From contig NZ_CP070225.1 in assembly GCF_021631985.1 (NCBI RefSeq), positions 6,386,001 to 6,450,000 of the forward strand: a stretch of 64,000 nt of DNA, read 5' to 3'. A program made the position numbers and the translations under genes. Below, piece by piece: positions 1-9,289 of the stretch. The notes under the pieces were generated by a model, which worked only from the letters and a program-made list of their open reading frames with translations, ran no database searches and was not told the origin of the DNA. Within the stretch, counting starts at the first letter, position 1. The number at the start of each line of letters is the position of its first letter. This DNA is from Sandaracinus amylolyticus (GTDB taxonomy: Bacteria > Myxococcota_A > Polyangia > Polyangiales > Sandaracinaceae).

Positions 1-331
1 TGCGGAACAGCGTGAACGCCAGGACGCGCGTCGAAAAGCAGAAGCGAACCATTCCGCAGCGATGACCTCGTGGTGCTCTCGCTGTGGAGCTCGCTCCGCG
101 GAGCTGGCCCTCGGCTTCGATGAGCGCGGCCGTGCGGTTGTCATAGCCGTTCCAGACTGTGCGTCGGAACACACGCGCTTTGCCCCGAGAGAGCGCGCCG
201 CGACTTCTCTCCCATGGAGCTCGAAGGCGGGGCACCCGCCTCGAGCTCCACAACCCGAGGTGCTGGCTCGGCCCCCGCCTCGACAAGCCCGTCGCGCGGT
301 GCGCGATGCTCAGGAACCGGGATTCACACCC
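1..331. other. Window edge without a supported gene
   Basis: No convincing coding region. An open frame begins at 62 and joins the glycosidase-like gene, but its first 90 codons are Arg/Pro/Ala-rich and unlike a leader. The lipoprotein signal at 332 marks the real start. The stretch probably holds the promoter and leader of that gene; no clear -35/-10 pair is visible. Confidence 0.4.
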
Positions 332-1945
332 ATGACGGTCGCCAGTCTTCGCACTTACGCTTGTCTCGTCGCGTGTTCTCTTGCCGCTTGCGTGAGCGCT
401 GGCGACTCGGGCGTGGACGCCGCGACAGACGCGCCTGGCCGCGACGCGGGCCACCCCGCCAACGACTCGGGCACGACCGGGAACGACGCGGGTCGCCCCA
501 GAGACGACTCGGGCACGACCGAGGACGACGCAGGCTCGCCTGCCCAAGACGCGGGAGACGACGCGAGCACGCCTGGGTTGGACGCTGGCGAGGCGGACGC
601 CGGGCCGCCACCCGCACCGTGCTCGACGCGCATCACCTACGGCTCCGCCTGGATCCGCGGCGAGCGCACCACCGACTTCGACGTGGTGAGGGCAGACGTG
701 CGCTGGGACGGAGTCTGCACCAACGAAGGAAGCAACTCGTATGCGGTGCTCTCCAACGGCTGGAGGCCGTACTTCACGGGACACAACGCCTGCGTGATCG
801 CGCTCGATCACACCGGCTGTCCGAACACCGACGCCGCGTGCACCACGCGCATCACGTACGGCGAGAGCTGGATTGCCCCGGCGGGCAGAACGAGCCGCAC
901 CGATCGCGTGACCGGGCGCGTCACGTGGAACGGCGGCTGCCGCAACCGCGGCGCGGAGTCTTACGCCACGCTCTCCAACGGATGGACTCCGACCTTCCGC
1001 GGAAACAACGCCTGCAACATTGGCTTCGCCTACTCCGAGTGCGGCGGGCTCTACACCAACGCGGTCATCACGAGCTGCGCCGACCCGGGTGTCATGGAGG
1101 TCGACGGCACGTACTACGCGTCGTGCACGGGCGGAGGCCCGAGCGGCGGCGCCTTCGCACTCTTCACCTCGCGGGACCTCGTCCACTGGGAGAGCATCGG
1201 CCGCATCTTTCCGGCGGGTCACGTGCCGAGCTGGGCCAGAGACCGCTTCTGGGCGCCGGAGCCGCATCGCGTGGGCGACCACTACGTCACCTACTTCAGT
1301 GCCGGCGATCACAGCGGTCGCATGGGCATCGGCGCCGCGTATGCCGACGACCCGGCCGGGCCCTACACCGACATCGGCGCGCCTTTCATCTACGACGCGC
1401 GCATCAGCCTCATCGATGCTTCGTACTTCGAGGACACGAGTGGCCAGGGCTACGTGATGTGGAAGACCGACGGCAACGCGCAGAACGAGCCGACGGTCGT
1501 CTACGCCCAGCGCGTCAGTCGCGACGGGCTCACTCGCATCGGCAGTCCTGTCGAGCTCCTGCGCAACGACCTCGCGTGGGAAGGTCGCGTCGTCGAGGGC
1601 TCGTGGATCATCTACCACGACGGCTACTACTATCTCTTCTACAGCGGCAACGCCTATTACAACGACACCTACGGCGTCGGTGTGGCGCGCGCGACCTCAC
1701 CGCTCGGCCCCTATCAGAAGCGGGGCGATCCAATCGTCTCCACGAACGACCGCTGGATCGGTCCGGGGCACTGCTCCGTCGTCGAGGGCCCGTCCGGCGA
1801 CTGGCAGATGGTCTATCACGCGTGGCAGGCGGGCCAGGTCGGCAGCGGCTGGACGCGGCGCGGCATGACCGATCCCGTGCACTTCGCCGACGGCTGGCCC
1901 GTCCTGCGCGAGGTGCCGTCCACGCGCTCCATTCCGCTGCCCTGA
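332..1945 (+). CDS. GH43-like glycoside hydrolase lipoprotein with two cysteine-rich repeat modules
   Basis: Predicted secreted, lipid-anchored polysaccharide hydrolase of 537 residues. I chose the ATG at 332 because a lipobox ending SLAAC (Cys20) follows it; the frame is open upstream but not leader-like. Residues ~21-95 are an Asp/Ala/Gly-rich linker with repeated D-A-G. Two homologous modules follow (~97-168 and ~169-242), each starting C-S/T-T-R-I-T-Y-G and containing LSNGW and a G-x-NAC motif; they look like a carbohydrate-binding or cell-surface module. Residues ~245-537 fit a five-bladed GH43/62-type propeller: ADPGV (base Asp), WAPEPH, IDASYFED (modulating Asp) and VVEGSW (candidate acid Glu). 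Substrate is not readable from sequence; arabinan- or xylan-type sugars are typical of the family. Confidence 0.8.
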   Translation: MTVASLRTYACLVACSLAACVSAGDSGVDAATDAPGRDAGHPANDSGTTGNDAGRPRDDSGTTEDDAGSPAQDAGDDASTPGLDAGEADAGPPPAPCSTRITYGSAWIRGERTTDFDVVRADVRWDGVCTNEGSNSYAVLSNGWRPYFTGHNACVIALDHTGCPNTDAACTTRITYGESWIAPAGRTSRTDRVTGRVTWNGGCRNRGAESYATLSNGWTPTFRGNNACNIGFAYSECGGLYTNAVITSCADPGVMEVDGTYYASCTGGGPSGGAFALFTSRDLVHWESIGRIFPAGHVPSWARDRFWAPEPHRVGDHYVTYFSAGDHSGRMGIGAAYADDPAGPYTDIGAPFIYDARISLIDASYFEDTSGQGYVMWKTDGNAQNEPTVVYAQRVSRDGLTRIGSPVELLRNDLAWEGRVVEGSWIIYHDGYYYLFYSGNAYYNDTYGVGVARATSPLGPYQKRGDPIVSTNDRWIGPGHCSVVEGPSGDWQMVYHAWQAGQVGSGWTRRGMTDPVHFADGWPVLREVPSTRSIPLP

Positions 1946-2081
1946 CGGCGACCGGGGTGTCGTGGCCGAGAGCCGCATGACCGGTGGCCGGTGCGCTCCC
2001 CATCGCGAGGTGTTCGACCAGGCGTGGACGCTGACCGCGGTGACGGGCGTCCCGTGAGTCGAACGCGGGCTCGTTCTCGGT

Positions 2082-3440
2082 CTACCAGGTAAAGCCGTGA
2101 CTGCGTGCGAGCGCCTGCAACGCGAGGACCTCGCGTGCGTGCGCAGCCATGCTGTCGCTCATCGCGCTCTCGGGCTTCGCGGCCATCATCGCGGGGGCGA
2201 CCTCGTCCTCGCAGATTCGCGTCTCGGGATCGTTCGGTGGCACTTCGATCTCCGGGGCGTCGACCCGCGGAGCGCTGTCGAAGTCGAGCGCGAGCGCCAG
2301 GTTGTTCGTGACCGCTGACCGGACACCGAGAGGCGCGAGCCCCCAACGCCACTCCATGAATTTCAGAATCGAGTTGGGCTCGAAGAGCGTGCTCTCGACG
2401 TGCCCCCGCTTCACGCGAGGGCCGATGAGGACACAAGGCACGCGGATCCCGAGCTGCCCGTCGTTCCCCACGACGTCGCGCTCTTCGTCCGAGACCGGCA
2501 TGAAGGGCGGCACGACATGGTCGAAGAAACCGCCCCACTCGTCGTAATTGATGACGAGCAGCGTGCGATCCCATTGCGGCGACGCGCGGAGCGCATCGTA
2601 GATCCGCTTGAGGAATCTCTGACCGTTGCGCACGTCGGCGAACGGATGATCGTCGTTGCAGACGTCGTCGCGGCCGCCTTGATAGAAAAACGGATCGACG
2701 TAGCTGATGCTCGCCAGCGTCCCTGCCGCGGCGTCCTGCTCGAACGCGCTGATGTTGCGCGAGCGTCGCAGGTGCTTGGCACCCCAGAGCGCCGTGTACG
2801 GCAGGTTGCTGAAATAGTAACGAGAGCTCACGCCGGCCGCGTCCGCTGCGTCCCAGACGGTCGGAAGCTCCGAAAACCGAATCGTCGACCCCGTCGTGAT
2901 GCGATCGGTTTGGCCGCAATGCATGTACATGCGGTTCGGCTGCGTCGAGGAGAGAATCCCGGTGTGATAGCGATCGCAGATCGTGAAGTGCTCTGCGCAG
3001 GCCGCGTAGAACGGTAGATCTTCCGCCGTGTAGTAGCCGACCGGGAAGATGTCGCCGACGGCCGCAGCGTGGAGGAAGCCGTCCATCGCTCCGCCGTTCA
3101 CGCACGCACGCCCGTCCTCGTATCCGTGCGGCGGATCATCGAGACCGCAGCCTTGATAGTCGGGGCTGAGGCGGTATGCGGGGATGGCGTCGCCGTTGAC
3201 GTCTCGATACGTGGCGCCGTTCTGGATTCCGTCCGCCCCGGGCACCCAGCCGAGCATGTGATCGAAGGAGCGATTCTCCATCATCGCGACGACGATGTGG
3301 TCGATCCCAGAGCACTCCGGATTGGGCAGGATCCCGCCGTCGCAGGCAATCGCAGCGGGCCGAGCCTCCCCCTCACACGCAGGGAGAAGTGGAGTTGCGA
3401 GAGCCGCAGCCCCCGCCTGAAGAAAGCGACGTCGATGCAT
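2082..3440 (-). CDS. Tat-exported phosphoesterase (phospholipase C / AcpA-like)
   Basis: A 452-residue member of the phosphoesterase family that includes bacterial phospholipase C and acid phosphatase AcpA. The N-terminus MHRRRFLQAGAAALATPLLPAC combines a twin-arginine-like signal with a possible lipobox, so folded export and lipid anchoring are both possible. The family signature MMENRSFDH lies near residues 52-60, with conserved NYDEWGGFFDHV and a Gly-Pro-Arg segment further on. The enzymes cleave phosphomonoesters or phospholipid headgroups in the periplasm or outside the cell. It stands alone on the minus strand, 61 bp downstream of the NAD kinase operon's stop. Substrate class (lipid or phosphomonoester) is unresolved. 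Confidence 0.85.
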   Translation of the reverse strand: MHRRRFLQAGAAALATPLLPACEGEARPAAIACDGGILPNPECSGIDHIVVAMMENRSFDHMLGWVPGADGIQNGATYRDVNGDAIPAYRLSPDYQGCGLDDPPHGYEDGRACVNGGAMDGFLHAAAVGDIFPVGYYTAEDLPFYAACAEHFTICDRYHTGILSSTQPNRMYMHCGQTDRITTGSTIRFSELPTVWDAADAAGVSSRYYFSNLPYTALWGAKHLRRSRNISAFEQDAAAGTLASISYVDPFFYQGGRDDVCNDDHPFADVRNGQRFLKRIYDALRASPQWDRTLLVINYDEWGGFFDHVVPPFMPVSDEERDVVGNDGQLGIRVPCVLIGPRVKRGHVESTLFEPNSILKFMEWRWGLAPLGVRSAVTNNLALALDFDSAPRVDAPEIEVPPNDPETRICEDEVAPAMMAAKPESAMSDSMAAHAREVLALQALARSHGFTW

Positions 3441-3501
3441 TCGGCGACCACTATCAGGCCGATTGCAAACGACGCGTGATGTCGGCGTGAGATCCCGGTG
3501 G

Positions 3502-4440
3502 CTAGGCGCCCAGCGCCCGCGGAAAGCCCAGCAGCGTCAGCGGCTCGTCGCTCCTCCGGAACACCAGCTTCGCGCCCATGCGCACGTCGCGCACGTGGTG
3601 CGGGCCGTCCATGAACACCCTTCCCTCGCGCACTTTGCTGACCACCGCGAGCTCTTCGCCGGGATCGATCAATCCGCGCACCATGCGGTAGCTGCCCTCG
3701 GGCGGGAGATACGGCTCTCGCACGATGTACTGCAGGCGCTTGCTGCCCACCGGCATCACGCGGCCGCCCGCCGAGAGCTGCGCTGCGGTCGAGCCCGCCG
3801 CCGGACCGATCCAGAGGCCGCTCGACTTGTGCTCTTCCTCGCTCACGCGGCCGTCGTCGTGGGTGTGGCGCAGCACGTAGCGCGTCGTCGCGGCCGGGCT
3901 CGCGTGCGCGAAGAGCGCGTCGTTGAGCACGCGCTTGCTGAGGATCTCGCCCTCGAGCTCGACCTCCATGCGGGTGAGGCGCGTCTCGCGAAGCTCGCCC
4001 GCGAGCGCGAGCTCGAGGGTCTTCTTCACCTCGCCCTTCGCGCCCGCGCAGAAGTGCCCGACGCTGTCCTTCGGCGCCGAGTTGATCGCGACCACCGGGA
4101 TGCCCGCACCGACCCAGCGCGCGGCCCACAGCAACGTGCCGTCGCCGCCGATCGTCACCACGAGATCGGTGTCCTCGACCAGCCCTTCGTCGCCGCGGAA
4201 GCGGAACACCGCGCGACAGCCCATCGACTCGAGCGCAGCGCGCGCCTCGTCGATCGTCGCGACGTGATCCTCGTGGGCCTCGAGCAGACGCGTCACCGCG
4301 GGATCGCGGCGCTCGAGCAGCTCGAGGAAGCGCGCGTTCTTCCGCTCCTTGACGTTCGTCTGGTAGGCCGACTTCTTGTAGACGACGAGCACGCGCGGCA
4401 CGTCGCGCGCGCTCATGCGGCGCGTCGGCCGCGTGCTCAC
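3502..4440 (-). CDS. NAD(+)/NADH kinase, divergent type
   Basis: Phosphorylates NAD to NADP in the cytoplasm. The diagnostic VVTIGGDGTLLWAA motif sits near residues 92-105, and a conserved C-terminal beta-rich region follows. The second family motif is altered: SSGLWIGPAAGSTAA replaces the usual D-G-L-(I/L)-x-x-T-P-T-G-S-T-A, so this is a divergent lineage. I chose GTG at 4440 because GGAGG lies about 6 nt upstream and the start overlaps the Nudix stop by 4 bp; an internal ATG at 4416 has no such site. It is the last gene of a four-gene overlapping operon (transaldolase, barrel protein, Nudix, NAD kinase). Confidence 0.85.
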   Translation of the reverse strand: MSTRPTRRMSARDVPRVLVVYKKSAYQTNVKERKNARFLELLERRDPAVTRLLEAHEDHVATIDEARAALESMGCRAVFRFRGDEGLVEDTDLVVTIGGDGTLLWAARWVGAGIPVVAINSAPKDSVGHFCAGAKGEVKKTLELALAGELRETRLTRMEVELEGEILSKRVLNDALFAHASPAATTRYVLRHTHDDGRVSEEEHKSSGLWIGPAAGSTAAQLSAGGRVMPVGSKRLQYIVREPYLPPEGSYRMVRGLIDPGEELAVVSKVREGRVFMDGPHHVRDVRMGAKLVFRRSDEPLTLLGFPRALGA

Positions 4441-5120
4441 CGGGCGCCTCCGCGATGCTCCGCGAGGCGGCGGATCGCGACCTCGGTCTTCACGTCGCCG
4501 ATGCGTCCGTCGCGGCACGCCGCGAGCGCCTCCGCGACCGGCACCCACTCGATGTTCGCGCGCTCCTCGACCGGCGAGCCGTCCATCTGCGGCACCGTCG
4601 CGCCGTCGGGATCCACCTCGGCGACGAAGAGGTGCACCTTCTCCGCGATGACGCCGGGCGTGAGGTACACCGCGGGCCCGAGCCGCACGAACGCGCTCGG
4701 CGCGACCTCGAGCCCGACCTCCTCGAGCGTCTCCCGCGCGCAGCACCCGCGCAGGCCGTCCTCGCCCTTCTCGTCGACCTCGACCAGACCGGCCGGCACC
4801 TCGAAGAGCGTGGGATCCCCGCTCTCCGCAGGGATCGGCAGCGAGTACCCGGGGCGCAGCGCGATCGGCGGACGGATCGACGAGCGCAGGCACACCCGAC
4901 CGTCACGCGTGACGAGCACGATGCCGACCGCGTCGATCGCATCGCGCTCCGCGCAGTCGTAGCGGTACTCGCGGCTGGCGCTGCCGTCGGCGTAGCGGTT
5001 GCGCAGCACGAGGCGACGCACGCGCACGAAGCCCTCGTTCGATCGCATCGACGCGCTCTCGTCGCGCACGATCTCGATCGACACCGCAGGTCGCTCCACG
5101 AGGGAACGCTTGTCGCTCAT
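4437..5120 (-). CDS. Nudix hydrolase (ADP-ribose pyrophosphatase-like)
   Basis: A 227-residue Nudix protein. The Nudix box is recognisable: GLVEVDE, a spacer, then RETLEEVG. The spacer between the first Glu and the RE pair is 11 residues rather than 7, so there is a 4-residue insertion. The preceding Phe-Glu-Val-Pro-Ala-Gly strand is typical of ADP-ribose/NADH pyrophosphatases. The start ATG has GGAGGAGGG just upstream and overlaps the stop of the upstream gene (ATGA). It is coupled to a NAD kinase by another 4-bp overlap, which suggests a nucleotide-cofactor substrate; that is inference. Confidence 0.85.
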   Translation of the reverse strand: MSDKRSLVERPAVSIEIVRDESASMRSNEGFVRVRRLVLRNRYADGSASREYRYDCAERDAIDAVGIVLVTRDGRVCLRSSIRPPIALRPGYSLPIPAESGDPTLFEVPAGLVEVDEKGEDGLRGCCARETLEEVGLEVAPSAFVRLGPAVYLTPGVIAEKVHLFVAEVDPDGATVPQMDGSPVEERANIEWVPVAEALAACRDGRIGDVKTEVAIRRLAEHRGGAR

Positions 5121-5776
5121 CCACCCTCCTCCGGCGTCCACGAGAGCCCGATGCCCGGCGCGATCACCCACGTGCTCGCGCTCACCGCGGCGTCGGGCCC
5201 GCTCGCGTCGCTCCAGGCCTCCGATCCGATCACGCCCCACGCATCGGCACCGACGTTCAGCACCGCACCGTTGCCGAGCAAGAACCCGAGATAGAAGCCG
5301 ACCCCGAAGAACGGGCCCGCGGTCAGCTTCTCGGCCTGCGTCGCACCACCCCAGAGCCCGGCGCGCAGGCGCACCGAGAGCGCGAGCGACTCGGTCAGGA
5401 CCTCCGCCGCCGCCGAGATGCCGAGCGGCATCATCACGCGGTTGCTCGCGTCGCGCTCGCTCGGGATCGCGCCCGCACCGATGAAGCCGCCGATGCGCAG
5501 CCACTGCCATGCGGCCCACACGTCGAGCATCACGAGCCCGCCGAGATCGGGCCCGTCCGCGACCAACAGGTGGGCGCCGAGCGAGCCCGAGGGACGCACC
5601 GATTCCTCGCGCGGCTCCTCGGGCTCCTCCGCGACGGGCTCCTGCGCGACGAGCTCCTGGACCGGCTCCTCGGGCGCGCCGAACACCTGCGCCGATGCGC
5701 GCGATGGAGCGAGCGCCGCGATCACGATCGCGCTCGCGACGACGATCGATCCGGCGGCGGCGCGCACCACGATCAC
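5117..5776 (-). CDS. Exported outer-membrane-barrel-like protein, unknown function
   Basis: Hypothetical, 219 residues from a GTG that overlaps the transaldolase stop by 4 bp. Residues 1-30 form a signal peptide ending ASA-Q. A Glu/Pro-rich spacer follows (about 33-62), then alternating glycine and aromatic strands ([42 protein letters not shown]) typical of a small outer-membrane beta-barrel. No family is recognised. Its place between a transaldolase and a Nudix enzyme is unexpected, and the overlaps argue for co-translation. Confidence 0.7.
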   Translation of the reverse strand: MIVVRAAAGSIVVASAIVIAALAPSRASAQVFGAPEEPVQELVAQEPVAEEPEEPREESVRPSGSLGAHLLVADGPDLGGLVMLDVWAAWQWLRIGGFIGAGAIPSERDASNRVMMPLGISAAAEVLTESLALSVRLRAGLWGGATQAEKLTAGPFFGVGFYLGFLLGNGAVLNVGADAWGVIGSEAWSDASGPDAAVSASTWVIAPGIGLSWTPEEGG

Positions 5777-6420
5777 TTCTGGGGGATCTTCTTCGCGTCG
5801 GCGAGGAAGGTCGCCAGGCCCGCGTCGGTGAGCGGGTGCTTCAGCAGCTGGAGGATCACCTTGTGCGGGAGCGTCGCGACGTGCGCGCCGATCTCGGCCG
5901 CACGCACGACGTGCACGGGGTGGCGGATGCTCGCCGCGAGCACCTGCGTCGCGTACCCGTAGTTCCGATAGATCTCGACGAGCTGCTCGACCAGCAGCAT
6001 GCCCTCGCCCGCGATGTCGTCGATGCGGCCGACGAACGGCGAGATGTAGGTCGCGCCCGCCTTCGCGGCGAGCATGCCCTGCACCGGCGAGAAGCAGAGC
6101 GTCACGTTCGTCTTGATCCCCTCGCTCGAGAAGATCTTCACCGCGCGCAGGCCGTCGGCGATCAGCGGGACCTTCACCACGACGTTCGGGTGGATCTTCG
6201 CGAGCGTCCGGCCTTCCTTGAGGATGCCCTCGAGGTCGGTCGCGATGACCTCGGCGCTGATCGGGCCGTCGACGACCTCGCAGATGTCGCGGATCACCGT
6301 CTCGAGGGGACGACCGGCCTTGGCCACCAGCGACGGGTTCGTCGTCACGCCGTCGATGACGCCCATCGCGGCCGCGTCGCGAATCTCGTTCAGGTCCGCC
6401 GAATCGATGAAGATCTGCAT
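5773..6420 (-). CDS. Transaldolase / fructose-6-phosphate aldolase family (small type)
   Basis: A 215-residue single-domain TIM-barrel aldolase, the usual length for the small TalC/FSA class. Diagnostic features are [22 protein letters not shown], the Schiff-base lysine region [16 protein letters not shown] and [10 protein letters not shown]. It moves dihydroxyacetone units between sugar phosphates in the pentose phosphate pathway, or cleaves fructose 6-phosphate. I chose ATG at 6420; an upstream in-frame extension is not conserved-looking. First gene of the operon that ends with NAD kinase, so sugar-phosphate flux and NADP supply may be co-expressed (inference). Its promoter should lie in 6421-6619, shared with the divergent kinase. 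Confidence 0.9.
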   Translation of the reverse strand: MQIFIDSADLNEIRDAAAMGVIDGVTTNPSLVAKAGRPLETVIRDICEVVDGPISAEVIATDLEGILKEGRTLAKIHPNVVVKVPLIADGLRAVKIFSSEGIKTNVTLCFSPVQGMLAAKAGATYISPFVGRIDDIAGEGMLLVEQLVEIYRNYGYATQVLAASIRHPVHVVRAAEIGAHVATLPHKVILQLLKHPLTDAGLATFLADAKKIPQK

Positions 6421-6619
6421 CTGCTTCTCGCTTGCTCCGACCCCTCGGGGCCTCGGGAACGGGGACTTTGAAGCCCCCCTCGCAGCAGGGTCAAGGGCGG
6501 GCGTGTGATCCCGGACGACGACCGTTGCGCGTCCGTCACGTCCCTTCCTCGGTCCCGGTGCGCGGACGGAGTCCAATGCGGCCTCGCGGAGCAGCGCGCG
6601 TGCGCTCGCACCGCGGCAC

Positions 6620-9244
6620 GTGACCAAGGACGCGCTCGCATCCCGGGTGGGACGCCTCGTCGGCCGCTACGAGATCCTCCACCGGATCGCGTCAGGCGGG
6701 ATGGGCAGCGTGTACCTCGCGCGTGCCCACGGCGCGGCCGGCTTCGAGCGGCTCGTCGCCGTGAAGACGCTGCATCCGCACCTCGCGCACGACGACGAGT
6801 TCGTCGCGATGTTCTTCGACGAGGCGCGCCTCGCCGCGCAGATCCGCGATCCGCACGTGGTCGCGACGATCGACGTGCTCGACGAGCCCGATCTGCTGCT
6901 CGTGATGGAGTACGTGGAGGGCGTGCACCTCGGCGTGCTGGTCCGGCGCGCGCTCGAGCGCGAGGGACGGCTCGCGGCGCCGGTCGTGCTCCGGATCGTG
7001 CTCGACGCGCTCCAGGGGCTGGCCGCAGCGCACGATCTGCGCGACGGCTCGGGCCGCCCGCTCGGGCTCGTGCACCGCGACGTGTCGCCGCAGAACGTGC
7101 TCGTCGGGCTCGACGGGGCCGCGCGCCTGACCGACTTCGGCGTGGCGCGCGCCGAGGCGAGACGCTCCACGACGCGCGAGGGCACGCTCAAGGGCAAGCT
7201 CGGGTACATGGCGCCCGAGCTCTCGGCGGGCGAGACGGCGGATGCGCGCGCGGATCTCTTCGCGATGGGCGTGGTGCTGTGGGAGGCGCTCACCGGGCGA
7301 CGGCTCTTCGACGCCGACACCGACGCGGAGATCGCGATCCGGGTCTCGACCGCGCCGGTCGCGACGCTCTCGTCGGTCGATCCGTCGCTCGCGCCGCTCG
7401 ACGCGGTCGTGACGCGCGCGCTCGCGCGCTCGCGCGATACGCGGTTCGCGTCGGCGCGCGAGATGTCCGATGCGCTCGAGCGCGCGGCCGGACCGACCCT
7501 CGGGATCGCGTCGCGGCGCGAGGTGGGCGATGCGGTCGCGCGCCTCGCGCGGGATCTGATCGACGAGCTGCGCGAGGGCGCATCGACACCGGCGCCGATC
7601 GCGAGCCGGCCCGACGACGTCACGCGTCCGGTCACGACGTCCGCGAAGCGAAAGCGCGCCGAGGGCGCGAGCGAGCGTGGGCCTGCGTCGGCGGACGCGA
7701 CGTCGTCGCCGATCGTGCCCCCGCCGAGGTCGTCACCGGTGACCTGGATCGCGCTCGCGCTCTCCGCGCTCGCGCTGATCGTCGGCGTGACGCTCCTGAT
7801 CGATCGCGGAGCGCCGGTCGCGCGCGACGACGGCGACTCCGAGCCCGTCGTGCGCGAGATGCGCGCACCGCTCGCGCCCGATGCGTCGGCCGCGCTCGTG
7901 CCGACGATCACGGTGCGGGCGCGCATCGACGCGGAGGGCCGGGTGGTCGAGGCGCACGTCCCGATGTCGCGCGACGATCTCGCGACGTGGGAGGCGCGCG
8001 CGGTGGAGGCGGTGCGCGGGTGGCGCTTCGAGCCCGCGCGGCGCGACGGGCGCGCGGTCGAGGGGTGGACGCAGCTCGCGGTCGAGTTCGAGCGCGGCAG
8101 CGCGCTGCGCGGGCTGGTGCGCGTGAAGGGGTCGGACACGCTCGGGGGCTCGCTGCTGCCCGACGTCGCGCGCGCGTTCCGCGAGCAGCACCCGGACGTC
8201 CGCGTCGACGTGGAGGCGCTGGGATCGAGCACCGCGTTCGTCGGGCTCTTCGACGGCTCGGCGGATCTCGGCGCGTCGTCTCGCCCGGTGTCGTCGGAGG
8301 AGCTCGCGGAGGCGGAGCGGCTCGGGATCGTGCTGCACGAGCTCGTGATCGGCTGGGACGGGATCGCGGTGATCGCGAGCCCGGGCGCCGGGATCGATCG
8401 GCTCGCGCTCGACGATCTGCGCGCGGTGTACGAAGGGCGCGTCGCGGACGCGGCCGCGCTCGGCGGCGCGCCCGGGCCGCTGCAGGTGCTGACGCGTCCG
8501 CGCGAGAGCGGGACCTACGCGTTCTTCGTCGAGCGTGCGCTCGGCGGGCGCGCGCCTCATCCGGGCGCGCTGGTGGTCGAGCACAACGAGGAGATCGTGC
8601 GCATCGTCGCGCACGATCGCGGCGCGCTCGGCTACGTGGGCATGGGTTGGATCTCGCCCGACGTCGCGACGGTGCCGCTCGTGGCGAGCCGCGGTGGCGA
8701 GCCGGTCGCGCCGACGCGCGCGACGATCGAGAGCGGGCGCTATCCGCTCGCGCGCACGCTGCTGCTCTACGTGCGCGAGCCGGTCCCGCCGCTCGCGCTC
8801 GAGCTCGTGCGCTTCGTGCTCTCCGACGAGGGCCGTCGTCGCATCGCGGCGCACGGGTTCGTGCCCGTCGATCGCGCGCCGGCATCGCTCGACGCGCTCG
8901 TCGCCGCGCCGCCGGGGCAGGCGCCGCTCGAGCCGGTGCGCATCACGTTCGCGCAGGGCGCGAGCGCCCTCGACGACGCGGGACGCAGCGCGCTGCAGCG
9001 CGTGATCGAGACCGAGGGCGCGCGCTTCGTCGTGATCGGCCACGCGATGGAGGAGGACGACGTCGGCTCGCTCTCGCTCGCGCGGGCCGAGTCGGTGCGC
9101 AGCCACCTGATCGAGCAGGGCGTCCCCGCCGAGCGGATCGAGATCCGCGCCGCCTCCGATTCGCAGCCTCTCGCTGCGAGGGGCACCGAGCGCGGGCGTC
9201 GCCTCGGCCGACGCGTCGACGTCTTCGCAGTCGTGTCAGACTGA
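6620..9244 (+). CDS. Ser/Thr protein kinase fused to TonB-C-like, PstS-like and OmpA-like domains
   Basis: An 874-residue chimera. Residues ~15-290 are a Hanks-type kinase: GGMGSV loop, VAVK lysine, HRDVSPQN catalytic loop (~151) and DFG (~172), followed by GYMAPE. After a Ser/Pro-rich linker a single membrane helix lies at ~374-395. Outside come a TonB C-terminal-like domain (~427-490; [22 protein letters not shown]), a phosphate-binding-protein-like domain (~495-750; [40 protein letters not shown]) and an OmpA/MotB peptidoglycan-binding domain (~773-874; [19 protein letters not shown]). Start is GTG. It reads as a one-protein transmembrane sensor kinase, with phosphate or another anion as the obvious ligand guess. 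Confidence 0.85.
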   Translation: MTKDALASRVGRLVGRYEILHRIASGGMGSVYLARAHGAAGFERLVAVKTLHPHLAHDDEFVAMFFDEARLAAQIRDPHVVATIDVLDEPDLLLVMEYVEGVHLGVLVRRALEREGRLAAPVVLRIVLDALQGLAAAHDLRDGSGRPLGLVHRDVSPQNVLVGLDGAARLTDFGVARAEARRSTTREGTLKGKLGYMAPELSAGETADARADLFAMGVVLWEALTGRRLFDADTDAEIAIRVSTAPVATLSSVDPSLAPLDAVVTRALARSRDTRFASAREMSDALERAAGPTLGIASRREVGDAVARLARDLIDELREGASTPAPIASRPDDVTRPVTTSAKRKRAEGASERGPASADATSSPIVPPPRSSPVTWIALALSALALIVGVTLLIDRGAPVARDDGDSEPVVREMRAPLAPDASAALVPTITVRARIDAEGRVVEAHVPMSRDDLATWEARAVEAVRGWRFEPARRDGRAVEGWTQLAVEFERGSALRGLVRVKGSDTLGGSLLPDVARAFREQHPDVRVDVEALGSSTAFVGLFDGSADLGASSRPVSSEELAEAERLGIVLHELVIGWDGIAVIASPGAGIDRLALDDLRAVYEGRVADAAALGGAPGPLQVLTRPRESGTYAFFVERALGGRAPHPGALVVEHNEEIVRIVAHDRGALGYVGMGWISPDVATVPLVASRGGEPVAPTRATIESGRYPLARTLLLYVREPVPPLALELVRFVLSDEGRRRIAAHGFVPVDRAPASLDALVAAPPGQAPLEPVRITFAQGASALDDAGRSALQRVIETEGARFVVIGHAMEEDDVGSLSLARAESVRSHLIEQGVPAERIEIRAASDSQPLAARGTERGRRLGRRVDVFAVVSD

Positions 9245-9289
9245 TCGCGAGCTCGTGAACAACGAACCCGCGCCCGCGTCGAACGATCC

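Noticed and set aside
62-331. N-terminal extension of the GH43-like gene from position 62
   Set aside because: The lipoprotein signal begins at 332, and the upstream 90 codons lack leader features.
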